Shown: positions 8,746 through 16,117 of the stretch, piece after piece | Layout of the letters: each line of letters opens with the position of its first letter | How positions within the stretch are numbered: the stretch's first letter is position 1 | Origin: Lysinibacillus_B sp036662795 | GTDB lineage: Bacteria; Bacillota; Bacilli; Bacillales_A; Planococcaceae | Reading direction: 5' to 3' | Assembly (NCBI RefSeq): GCF_036662795.1 | Contig: NZ_JBAFWZ010000012.1 | Coordinates: 1 to 64,000 of the forward strand | DNA: 64,000 nucleotides | Notes under the pieces: model-generated | Databases searched by the model: none | What the model saw: the letters and a program-made list of their open reading frames with translations, nothing else | What the model was told of the DNA's origin: nothing | Position numbers and translations under genes: made by a program

Positions 8746-9228
8746 TTAATTACAAGAGTATGCTAGTATCGCGGATGATGGGAAAGATGCAAAGGTAAAG
8801 TTAGGCCAAATAATACCTGTTGTATTGCCACTTACGTTTGCTGAAATAACATACATTAAAAGTAGCTGCCCATTCCGTAGTAAAACAATAGTCCATCTAC
8901 CATCGCAGCCTACTGCATAAGTTGTTACCCCTTGAGGTTGTAACATACTTTGAGCCTGCGCAGGGTTTTGATTTAAATACTGGTACCTAGCAATCATTTG
9001 TTGAGAAGGTGGCGGAGGATTTACCTGCCCACCTTGATTGCTGCCCGGCCCACCGCCAGGGAACCCACCTGGGAATCCACCCGGCCCACCGCCAGGGAAC
9101 CCACCTGGGAATCCACCGGGCCCACCGCCAGGGAACCCACCCGGAAAACCACCGGGTCTGCCACCAGGGAACCCACCTGGAAATCCACCAGGCCCACCTC
9201 CTGGAAACCCGCCTGGAAAATTAACCAT
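8746..9228 (-). CDS. XPGG-repeat protein with Cys-bracketed C-terminal domain
   Basis: A 160-residue protein in two parts. Residues 4-63 are fifteen tetrapeptides X-P-G-G in which X runs F, F, then G or R, giving a 12-residue super-repeat; this resembles elastin-like beta-turn repeats rather than collagen Gly-X-Y. After a QGGQVNPPPP linker, residues of about 80-160 form a compact domain with GCDGRW, LLRNGQLLLMY and a terminal ILAYSCN. No signal peptide is visible. AAGGAG sits 7 nt before the ATG. The domain spacing matches that of the protein at 16707-17183. A spore-surface or coat role is plausible from the architecture but not shown. Confidence 0.75.
   Translation of the reverse strand: MVNFPGGFPGGGPGGFPGGFPGGRPGGFPGGFPGGGPGGFPGGFPGGGPGGFPGGFPGGGPGSNQGGQVNPPPPSQQMIARYQYLNQNPAQAQSMLQPQGVTTYAVGCDGRWTIVLLRNGQLLLMYVISANVSGNTTGIIWPNFTFASFPSSAILAYSCN
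9040..9219 (-). repeat. 36-nt tandem repeats encoding XPGG units
   Basis: Five copies of a 36-nt unit encode F/F/(G or R)-PGG triplets. The copies differ mainly at third codon positions, which indicates selection on the protein repeat. The opposite strand also reads open as Pro-rich repeats, a by-product of the composition. Confidence 0.85.
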
Positions 9229-9480
9229 TCAATCGCTCCTTTTTTCAAATATAAAGTAGTGTATGAAACGATTCTTAAAAGGCTATAGTTAAACACCTAT
9301 GCTCTTAAAGGATAGTGTAAAAATATGATATAATAGGAAATGTTTTTACTTTGAATTTTAGACAAGTTTATATTTCATACAAACAATGTTTATTAAATAA
9401 ATAATAAACGTTTGTCAAAGCATAAAAACAAAAAGCATTTCTGCATAACAAAATATATCATCAGCCTTATTTTGGACCGT
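9229..9480. other. AT-rich intergenic region
   Basis: Upstream region of the XPGG gene, with no coding sequence. A bulged inverted repeat (ACAAAC...GTTTATT against AATAAACGTTTGT) lies near 9379-9415 and could be an operator or weak terminator. Confidence 0.3.
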
Positions 9481-9509
9481 GATGAGCTTTTCTAATAGAG
9501 TCCAAGGTT

Positions 9510-9630
9510 ACTAGCCACATTTTTCAAAATACTAGCCGAAATTACAAATAGACTAGCCAATGTGAAACGGATCAAGAATAGTACTCGCCTTTCAAGGTGA
9601 ATACTGGCCAATTTTCCAATCCTATTAGCC
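9510..9630. repeat. six ACTAGCC-type motifs at 20-21 or 31-nt spacing
   Basis: ACTAGCC occurs at 9510, 9531 and 9552, and variants occur at 9583 (ACTCGCC), 9603 (ACTGGCC) and 9624 (ATTAGCC). The spacings of 21, 21, 31, 20 and 21 nt are near multiples of one helical turn. On the minus strand, 9492-9632 is an open frame of 46 codons in which the motif encodes (L/S/V)AS every seventh residue for much of its length. It has no clear ribosome binding site, so the repeat rather than a protein is what I support. Confidence 0.6.
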
Positions 9631-9649
9631 ATGCTCAATCTCTTCGGTA

Positions 9650-9950
9650 CTGCTTATTATGTTTTTGGGCTCTTCACCAAAGTTTGTACTCTACCGCATA
9701 TTCTGTTGCGGGCGGATGCGCGGCTTTTGCTCACTGCTACAAAAAAATAGTAGCACAAACTATAGCATTGGCTTGGCCTCAACTTCCTCAACTCATAAAT
9801 GCTTGGCGGAGGGATCTTCAACTCAAGCTCATCTCGAAGGAACCTTTGCATCTGCCGCTTCACTTCCAGTGCAGAAAAACATTGCTCTGTAGGAAAGGGC
9901 GAAATGCGAATGCCATCAGCTACACTCGCCATTTTCCGCTTCAATCGAAA
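9650..9950 (-). repeat. diverged copy of an interspersed repeat (family also at 18.7 kb)
   Basis: The block is richer in GC than its surroundings and has overlapping open frames on both strands, none with a good ribosome binding site. Its minus strand matches the element at 18.73-18.80 kb in order and spacing: GGCGAG-GTAGCTG, then CTACAGAGCAAT (complement at 9881-9892), then about 20 nt, then AGCGGCAG (complement at 9852-9859). A 95-codon minus-strand frame (9657-9944) is most simply a translation of the repeat. Confidence 0.55.
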
Positions 9951-10042
9951 TAGTGGTCGTCTTTTTATGAAAAATAACTATTTATGAAATTGATTCATTT
10001 ACATACTAATTCTTAATTATATAGCTTAAGGGAGACATTTTA

Positions 10043-10839
10043 ATGAATAATGTGTTAGAACGGAATAATGTTAAGGTAATCGGGCAAGGAGATCAAACTA
10101 TTGTTTTTGCACATGGATTTGGTTGTGATCAAAACATGTGGCGATTTATTACCTCAGCATTTGAAGATAACTATCGATTAGTTTTATTCGATTATGTAGG
10201 ATCGGGTAATTCGGATGTTACTGCATACCAATCTCAGAAATATAGCTCGTTGCAAGGCTATGTCCAAGATGTAATAGATATTATTGAAGAGTTAAGCTTA
10301 ACAAATATACTGTTTGTGGGGCATTCTATTAGTGCAATGATTGGAATGGAAGCATCTATTAAACATCCAGAGTATTTCAATAGGCTCATTATGATAGGTC
10401 CGTCACCATGCTATATAAATGATGAGGATGGCTATATGGGTGGCTTTGAAAAAGGTGACATTATGGAGTTATTAGATATGATGGAAATGAATTTTGCTGG
10501 ATGGGCAAGCTATATGGCTCCAATTGCTTTGGATGAGATTGAGCACCCTAAGCTGACACAGGAGCTTGAGAAAAGCTTTGTTTCAACAAATGCCGTTATA
10601 GCGAGAGAGTTTGCAGAAGTCACATTCTTTACAGATACTCGAGCGAAGTTATCCTATGTCACGGTTCTACTCTAATTATTCAGTGCTCTAATGATAGCAT
10701 TGTGCCAGTACAGGTAGGCGAATACTTACATACGCAAATTAAAAATAGTACACTACAAACAATTCATGCAAAAGGACATTATCCGCATATTAGTCAGCCT
10801 GAGGAAACGGCTACGATTATTAAGGATTACTTACAGTAG
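10043..10839 (+). pseudogene. rsbQ: RsbQ-like alpha/beta hydrolase, frameshifted
   Basis: The first 208 codons match RsbQ, the alpha/beta hydrolase that activates the PAS phosphatase RsbP in energy stress: FAHGFGCDQNMW, LFDYVGSGNSD, the nucleophile elbow VGHSIS (Ser95) and MIGPSPCYIND. At about 10664-10670 the frame is lost and a stop follows at 10673-10675. One extra base there (GTT CCT instead of GTTCT) restores TLIIQCSNDSIVP, with the catalytic Asp, and AKGHYPHISQP, with the catalytic His, up to TAG at 10837-10839. As written the product lacks two of the three triad residues. A sequencing error cannot be excluded. It lies 44 bp before a PAS-GGDEF gene whose PAS resembles that of RsbP. Confidence 0.85.
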
Positions 10840-10883
10840 TAAATGTACTCACATTAATAGGTAAATTAAAGAAGGGAATGGAC

Positions 10884-11864
10884 ATGGAGGAGCGTTTAAT
10901 AAAAGCACCATGTGGCTTTGTTTCAATTAATCATGATGGCTTCATTACAGAGGTAAACGATACTTTTCTTGACTGGATGGGCTATGAGCAACAGCATTTA
11001 GTAGGGCAGCATTTTGAATGGCTATTAACGATGCCGAATAAACTCATTTTCCACTCTTATTTTTATCCTAGTATTAATTTAGAGGATCAAGTAGATGAAT
11101 TGTATATTCATTTTAGAGATGTAAATGGAAACTCCATCCCCTATTTAATGAATGCAAGGCGTTTTATTCTAGATGGAGTCGAAGTAATTGATTGCATTTT
11201 AGTTCAAATGAAAAATCGAATTAATTATGAAATGGAGTTACGTTCAGCTAAACGTCAGATAGAGCAAGCCTATTTAGAAAAAAATCAAACACTTGCTAAA
11301 TTAGAGCAAATTTATCAGGAGATAGAAAAGAACCAAACAGAGCTAATGGCTATAAATTCTAGCTTAATTGAAATGTCGAATACAGATACGCTTACTGGGA
11401 TCAACAATAGACGTTATTTCCAGGAGAAGCTAGAAGAGCAAATGGCTTTATTCAAAAATGAAGGAAAGCCCTTCTCATTAATGATTATAGATATAGATCA
11501 TTTCAAAAAAGTAAATGATACGTATGGTCATCAAATGGGTGATTTTGTTCTGGTGAAGTTGGCGACAATACTACAAAATCACGCACGCCCAGAGGATGTT
11601 GTAGCACGTTTTGGGGGCGAGGAGTTTACGGTTATTTTACCAAATACGGATGCCAAGGAAGCACTAGCAATTTCACAAAATTTAAATCAAGCTGTCGAAA
11701 GGGAAGCTTGGGAAGGCTCAGGTACCTTAACAGTGAGTGTAGGTGTTGCTACATTTAACGAAGAGGATACAGCAGCCACAATTATAAAAAATGCCGACGA
11801 TGCGCTATATGCCTCCAAAGAAAATGGCAGAAATCGCGCTACACACTACTACCAGTTAAAATAA
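10884..11864 (+). CDS. RsbP-like PAS domain fused to GGDEF diguanylate cyclase
   Basis: A 326-residue cytoplasmic protein. Residues 1-115 form a PAS domain that follows RsbP closely from the first residues: KAPCGF, then VGQHFEWLLTMP, YFYPSINLE, then DCILVQMKNR. A coiled coil (about 116-165) leads to a GGDEF domain with SNTDTLTGINNRRYF, IIDIDHFKKVNDTYGH and the active GGEEF signature at 244-248. RPED at 235-238 is an intact RxxD inhibitory site, so it should make c-di-GMP with product feedback. The ATG at 10884 was chosen over 10878 because GAAGGG then sits 7 nt upstream and the N-terminus aligns with RsbP. RsbP itself carries a PP2C phosphatase instead. Its upstream neighbour is the RsbQ-like gene. 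Confidence 0.9.
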   Translation: MEERLIKAPCGFVSINHDGFITEVNDTFLDWMGYEQQHLVGQHFEWLLTMPNKLIFHSYFYPSINLEDQVDELYIHFRDVNGNSIPYLMNARRFILDGVEVIDCILVQMKNRINYEMELRSAKRQIEQAYLEKNQTLAKLEQIYQEIEKNQTELMAINSSLIEMSNTDTLTGINNRRYFQEKLEEQMALFKNEGKPFSLMIIDIDHFKKVNDTYGHQMGDFVLVKLATILQNHARPEDVVARFGGEEFTVILPNTDAKEALAISQNLNQAVEREAWEGSGTLTVSVGVATFNEEDTAATIIKNADDALYASKENGRNRATHYYQLK

Positions 11865-11868
11865 ATAG

Positions 11869-11912
11869 CCTCACTTACTTGGAATATAATAAAAGTAAGT
11901 GAGGTTTTATTT
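11869..11912. terminator. bidirectional terminator
   Basis: A perfect 12-bp stem, CCTCACTTACTT with AAGTAAGTGAGG, followed by TTTTATTTT. It separates convergent genes. Confidence 0.88.
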
Positions 11913-11925
11913 TGCCAACTAAAAA

Positions 11926-12687
11926 TCAGCCTTTCCGCATAATAAAGCTTAAATGCCTCCCCGCCTTTTTATTTTGACGGTAAGAAAAACCATCCTCATT
12001 TAAAAAGGTACATGTAGGATCAATCGTAATGCAATCAGAAGGGATTCCAGCAAGCTCACATTGTTTTTTCACTGTTCGTCTATTATCAATATGATATTTT
12101 GAAGTTTCTTCATTAAAATACATAAAATCTTCAGCATAGCCAAGTGCTTTAAATTTTACATACACATCCTCATCCACCTCAAACTTTTGCTGGCTGAGTG
12201 CAGTACCGATATGAATTGTAAAATTCTGAGGCTGACAATTCTCGGTTTGAATTAAATGCGTGAAAAGCTTTAACGTAATCTCTTTCACTGTACCTTGCCA
12301 GCCAGAATGAATGACACCAATAAGTCCAGCCTTTTCATTATAAAAAGTAACTGGGACACAATCAGCTGTAAAGGAACATAGTAGGATATTTGGCTCATAC
12401 GTATACAGCGCATCTGTATCCTTAATTGCCGTATCTAGTTGAGTTGCACCGCGACCTTTATCAGCAAGTGTTACTCGATGAAAATTTGCGCTATGTGTCT
12501 GATTTGCACAGACAAAATCATCGAGGGAACATTGCACAGAGCGGGCTAACTTCTCTAGGTTTTTTAAAACATTATTCGAATTGGCTGCAGCATGAAGCGC
12601 CATATTATTGCATTCAAGCTCAGAAGCGTCCCTTAACGTAATGCCAGCAACAAGCGTCTCATTATTTAAATATAAGTTAGTTTTCAT
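11926..12687 (-). CDS. PgeF/YlmD-family (laccase-domain) protein
   Basis: A 253-residue member of the YfiH/YlmD/PgeF family, linked to peptidoglycan-precursor editing in E. coli and purine-nucleoside activity in vitro. The metal-ligand positions are seen in ANQTHSANF, SFTADCVPVTFY and GVIHSGWQGT, with downstream IHIGTALSQQKFEVDEDV and a C-terminal DGFSYRQNKKAGRHLSFI. The usual N-terminal FSTRxGGVS motif is degenerate. The ylmD gene of Bacillales normally sits near the division cluster, so this isolated copy may be a second paralogue; that cannot be decided from this window. Confidence 0.85.
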   Translation of the reverse strand: MKTNLYLNNETLVAGITLRDASELECNNMALHAAANSNNVLKNLEKLARSVQCSLDDFVCANQTHSANFHRVTLADKGRGATQLDTAIKDTDALYTYEPNILLCSFTADCVPVTFYNEKAGLIGVIHSGWQGTVKEITLKLFTHLIQTENCQPQNFTIHIGTALSQQKFEVDEDVYVKFKALGYAEDFMYFNEETSKYHIDNRRTVKKQCELAGIPSDCITIDPTCTFLNEDGFSYRQNKKAGRHLSFIMRKG

Positions 12688-12872
12688 AGTATCACCTTAT
12701 GTAAATATACCGAACTGTATGATGGATGTATACTATAGTTCACTGTAATTTATTGGATAACCGATCGTTTCTACAAAATATTATAGTATATATAATAATT
12801 TATAGAAAATTATAGGATTATATATAATAATTAGAATATAGTTTATATCGATGTAAGAGAGGAATTATTTTT

Positions 12873-13829
12873 ATGGAGTTTTTGGGGGGAGTATGTTTTG
12901 TTGTACTTATTGGAATGAGTACGTATTTATTACTAGCTAATCGCCATTTAAAAAAGCAGCTAAAGCATTTGCTGCCTCTATTGCACATTGCAGAAAATGC
13001 TAAAGGAGATATTTTGTATTATTTTGATATGCAACCTATCGGGCAATATCGTTATTTGAGCCCAGTCATTGATCATATATTTGGACCTGATACAATGAGG
13101 CAGCATTTGAATAATCCTAATTTAGTTTTTGAAATTGTACACCCTGATGACCATGGAACATTCATAAAAAAAACACGCGGTGAGATAGATTATAGCAAGC
13201 CGATTCTATTACGCTTGAGGCATCAGGATGGGCGCTACATATGGTTTGAGGAATATGTGTCACCCGTATATGAAAATGGGAAGATTGTTGCACTGCAAGG
13301 AATTTACCGGAATGTGGAAGGTAAAATAGAGCTACAACAAAAGCTTGAATATAGGGCTACACATGATCGTTTAACTGATTTGTATAATCGAGATTATTTT
13401 GAAAGTCAATTTGATTATTATAATTTAGAGGTAGATGCACCTGTTGCCATTGCAATTTGTGATTTAGATAATGTAAAGCAAATCAATGATACGCAAGGAC
13501 ATAAAATGGGAGATGTATATATACAAGAAAGTGCGCGGCTTATTAAGCAAACTGTGGGGCAGCAAGCGGATGTTGCACGTATTGGTGGTGATGAGTTTGC
13601 TCTACTTTTTTTACACCTATCTCCAGGTAAAATAGAGGTCATACTTAATAGTATCTATAAAGAAGTGCAAATTTATAATAAGTCTAATAGAGAATTCCAA
13701 ATATGCATGTCGATTGGCTATGCGTATAGTGAGAGTTCCATTCAACAAATGGATCCCTTATTTATGAGTGCAGATAATGAAATGTATAAGAAGAAAAATC
13801 AGAAGAAGTCTTCATGTTCAGGAAACTGA
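12873..13829 (+). CDS. membrane-anchored PAS-GGDEF diguanylate cyclase
   Basis: A 318-residue protein with one N-terminal membrane helix (about 4-22), a PAS/PAC domain of the fold-3 type (HPDDHGTFIKKTR, LRHQDGRYIWFEEYVSPVY, LQGIYRNVEGK), and a GGDEF domain with THDRLTDLYNRDYF and an intact ARIGGDEFALLF. The residues before the signature read GQQADVARI, so the RxxD inhibitory site is absent, unlike in the 10884 protein. The tail is Lys/Ser-rich. It is monocistronic and preceded by a very AT-rich region. It probably makes c-di-GMP; the input signal is unknown. Confidence 0.88.
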   Translation: MEFLGGVCFVVLIGMSTYLLLANRHLKKQLKHLLPLLHIAENAKGDILYYFDMQPIGQYRYLSPVIDHIFGPDTMRQHLNNPNLVFEIVHPDDHGTFIKKTRGEIDYSKPILLRLRHQDGRYIWFEEYVSPVYENGKIVALQGIYRNVEGKIELQQKLEYRATHDRLTDLYNRDYFESQFDYYNLEVDAPVAIAICDLDNVKQINDTQGHKMGDVYIQESARLIKQTVGQQADVARIGGDEFALLFLHLSPGKIEVILNSIYKEVQIYNKSNREFQICMSIGYAYSESSIQQMDPLFMSADNEMYKKKNQKKSSCSGN

Positions 13830-14103
13830 GGCCTACTATTCATGAAAATTATAGTAATTCAACTAGAGTTAGCTAAGTATTGCGGGTAAATTGCAACGGA
13901 TTTTATATGTAATGTTTTCCTGTTACAAGTACATTGCAAAAGGATTACTAAGTATACTCGAAGAAATCCCGTGTTGTTAGGATTCTATTATTCTATCTTT
14001 CCTCCTGTAATGATTCTGTAAAAATGCATCCATATATTTAGTGATGAATTAGGCTATGAAACTATTTATGATGGAGGTACAACAAACAGGAAGGATTGAT
14101 TTC

Positions 14104-14712
14104 ATGTTTAAAAAAGTAGGAAAACTAGCAACTGCTTCAGTATTATCTCTATCTTTATTATTACCTATTTCCGCTCTTGCGGCTAATTCATATACAGTTC
14201 AATCAGGAGATTCCCTTTGGAAAATTGCGGTAAAGACTCAAACGGGTGTACAAGAATTAATCAACGCCAATCCAAGTTTGGCCAACCCGAACCTTATTTA
14301 TCCGGGGCAAAAAATTAACATACCGACTCAAGAACAAGCAAATGTAGAACAAGAGGTTGTTCAACTAGTTAATGTAGAACGTGCAAAGGTGGGGCTACCT
14401 GCTCTAAAAAGTGATTGGGAGCTTGCAAGAGTAGCAGAGCACAAGTCTGAGGATATGCGTGCTAAAAACTATTTTAGCCATACAAGTCCAACATTTGGTT
14501 CACCATTTGATATGATGAAAAGCTATGGAATTAACTACAAATCAGCAGGAGAAAATATTGCAAAAGGTCAAAAATCTGCGGCAGAGGTTGTAAAGGCATG
14601 GATGAACAGTGAAGGGCATAAAGCGAATATTTTAAGTAAGGACTTCACACATATTGGTGTAGGCTATGTAGCAGATGGTCACTACTGGACACAAATGTTT
14701 ATTAAAAAATAA
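14104..14712 (+). CDS. secreted LysM-CAP (YkwD/SafA-like) protein
   Basis: A 202-residue exported protein. A signal peptide (about 1-26, KKVGKLATASVLSLSLLLPISALAA) is followed by one LysM peptidoglycan-binding domain (SYTVQSGDSLWKIA...NLIYPGQKINIP) and a CAP/SCP domain (about 80-202) with the conserved SHTSP, SAGENIA and SEGHKANIL motifs, so the family His and Glu residues are present. The ATG at 14104 has AGGAAGG 9 nt upstream and starts directly at the signal peptide; an earlier in-frame ATG at 14056 lacks a site. The Bacillus relative is YkwD. It is a cell-wall-associated protein of unclear activity. Confidence 0.9.
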   Translation: MFKKVGKLATASVLSLSLLLPISALAANSYTVQSGDSLWKIAVKTQTGVQELINANPSLANPNLIYPGQKINIPTQEQANVEQEVVQLVNVERAKVGLPALKSDWELARVAEHKSEDMRAKNYFSHTSPTFGSPFDMMKSYGINYKSAGENIAKGQKSAAEVVKAWMNSEGHKANILSKDFTHIGVGYVADGHYWTQMFIKK

Positions 14713-14724
14713 TCGAAATGATGA

Positions 14725-14762
14725 AAGTTCCTTGTTGGTAGAGACCGACAAGGAACTTTTTT
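14725..14762 (+). terminator. intrinsic terminator
   Basis: The stem AAGTTCCTTGT with ACAAGGAACTT is followed by a run of T. It ends the LysM-CAP gene. Confidence 0.88.
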
Positions 14763-14828
14763 AAAGAGTGTCTAGGCATTGTGCTGCATGCTCGAGGTCT
14801 GTTCCCTCGGGCGTTTGCGCTTTTTTAA

Positions 14829-15491
14829 TTAAACGAAAGAATTATTTAAATTTAAGTGGAGGTGATTAATAATTTCGGTTAAAAGGGGGCGATTATTGTC
14901 TTCGAGAATTAAAAATTTATGCCAATCGAATGTTTGTTCAATTAGTTTATTTGCTTGCTCTAATTTCTGTGGCGCCTTCGAGAAAACAATCGTTAAGGAA
15001 TTAAAGTGACTATGTAAGCCATGCCGAATATTTTCAATTCTAAATATATCTTGAATGGCAGACGTAAATCGGCCGTTTTGAAACGTAAGCTCCTTAACTA
15101 ATGAACTTATTTTTTCGTGCTTTGTTGGTGTAGTAAAGGACAACATATTTTTAATTGAAATCACGTATTTTATTTCTGCATTTTGTTCGATAACAATATC
15201 AGGCACCTGATATCTCCCGTTTATTCCGTTATAGCGGTGACCATTCAGCAAATGAATATCCCCGTTTTGAACAGATTTATTAATAATTGGATTTGTCATG
15301 TTCAGGGCATGATACATAAAACGATAAATTAACAGCTCTGTAATGCCCGTTAGATTGTCAGTACTACCACATAATAATTCGACGCTTTTATAAAAATCAT
15401 TTTTTAGTTCGAACATGTCATGGCAAGTGAGTGTATATAAATGCTGATTTAAATAATTATCCATTTCGGCAAAAGCGTATGAAAATTTCAA
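14829..15491 (-). CDS. hypothetical protein, possible PD-(D/E)xK-nuclease fold
   Basis: A protein of about 220 residues that I do not recognise. GRYQVPDIVIEQNAEIKYVISIKNML has the spacing of a PD-(D/E)xK core (PD, then beta-strand ending x-x-K), although the usual acidic residue before x-K is Ser. An upstream helix, ITELLIYRFMYHAL, could supply the conserved Glu. No membrane segment or signal peptide is present. The start is ambiguous: TTG at 15491 has GGGGG 8 nt upstream, TTG at 15497 only 2 nt. No methyltransferase is adjacent, so a restriction system is not supported. Confidence 0.5.
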   Translation of the reverse strand: MKFSYAFAEMDNYLNQHLYTLTCHDMFELKNDFYKSVELLCGSTDNLTGITELLIYRFMYHALNMTNPIINKSVQNGDIHLLNGHRYNGINGRYQVPDIVIEQNAEIKYVISIKNMLSFTTPTKHEKISSLVKELTFQNGRFTSAIQDIFRIENIRHGLHSHFNSLTIVFSKAPQKLEQANKLIEQTFDWHKFLILEDNNRPLLTEIINHLHLNLNNSFV

Positions 15492-15559
15492 ATCCAATTC
15501 CCCCTATCACATGATGAAAAAATAAGACGAATTAATGATATGTTGCAGAGAGGGTAAAT

Positions 15560-15631
15560 ATGCCAACTAAACCGAAGAAGGATGGAACACTTAAGTGCCT
15601 TATTTCATACATTGTGAAAAAGGATGTATAG
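15560..15631 (+). CDS. possible 23-residue small ORF upstream of the ferritin-like gene
   Basis: ATG at 15560 with AGAGGG 5 nt upstream opens a 23-codon frame rich in Lys (MPTKPKKDGTLKC...) that stops at 15629-15631, six bases before the GTG of the next gene. The tight spacing suggests translational coupling or a leader peptide. There is no similarity evidence. Confidence 0.3.
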   Translation: MPTKPKKDGTLKCLISYIVKKDV

Positions 15632-15637
15632 TACAAA

Positions 15638-16060
15638 GTGGATAATATTATGCAACCAGAAGCTAATGAATATATAATTCATGAGCTAACAAAAGCGATT
15701 AATGGTGAATATCATGCTATTGGTTTTTATGAGCATCTTGCAAACATTGCACCAGATGAGACGACAAGAAAAAGAATCTTAGAGATTAGGGAAGATGAAA
15801 TACAGCATTATCAGCATTTTTTATACGTCTATATGAGCCTTACTGGAAAGCAGCTGTATCCTCAAATTACAGAGCCTTTTCCACAACAATTTCGAAGTGG
15901 TGCTAATGCAGCTTTTATTGATGAACAAGAAACAGTTAATTTTTATTATAAGGTTGCTAGGAATACGAATGATCCGTATATTATGACCTTGTTTGAACGG
16001 GCAGCGATGGATGAGCAAAAGCATGCTGTTTGGTTTTTATATTTTATGATTCATAAATAA
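15638..16060 (+). CDS. ferritin-like di-iron-type protein
   Basis: A 140-residue four-helix-bundle protein with two pairs of metal-ligand motifs: NGEYHAIGFYEHL and REDEIQHYQHF in the first half, FIDEQETVNFYY and MDEQKHAVWFL in the second. This is the ferritin-like/rubrerythrin pattern; similar small proteins occur in Bacillales, some spore-associated. The start is GTG at 15638 or ATG at 15650; neither has an ideal ribosome site, and coupling to the small ORF just upstream would favour GTG. Binding of iron or manganese is inferred from the motifs. Confidence 0.8.
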   Translation: MDNIMQPEANEYIIHELTKAINGEYHAIGFYEHLANIAPDETTRKRILEIREDEIQHYQHFLYVYMSLTGKQLYPQITEPFPQQFRSGANAAFIDEQETVNFYYKVARNTNDPYIMTLFERAAMDEQKHAVWFLYFMIHK

Positions 16061-16078
16061 GCATAAATAAGCATAAAA
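16052..16078. repeat. 10-bp tandem repeat at a stop codon
   Basis: CATAAATAAG is repeated two and a half times across the stop codon of the ferritin-like gene, probably from slippage. Confidence 0.6.
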
Positions 16079-16114
16079 ACGCCATAGCCGAATTGAACCG
16101 GCATATGGCGTTTT
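16076..16114. terminator. bidirectional terminator
   Basis: The stem AAAACGCCATA..CCG pairs with CGG..ATATGGCGTTTT, between convergent genes, with A/T runs on both flanks. Confidence 0.8.
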
Positions 16115-16117
16115 CAA

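Noticed and set aside
9040..9219. Candidate CRISPR array
   Set aside because: The repeats are contiguous 36-nt coding units without unique spacers, and no cas genes are near.
9038..9259. Plus-strand frame encoding PPGNPPG repeats
   Set aside because: It is the complement of the XPGG repeat gene. The minus-strand gene has a good ribosome site, a terminator and a real domain after the repeats; the plus-strand frame has none of these.
9657..9944. 95-codon minus-strand frame (MKRKMASVADGIRISPF...)
   Set aside because: It lacks a convincing ribosome site, overlaps open frames on the other strand, and its DNA matches the interspersed repeat at 18.7 kb, so translation is probably incidental.
14829..15491. 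Restriction-modification system
   Set aside because: There is no methyltransferase or specificity gene nearby, and the PD-(D/E)xK match is incomplete.
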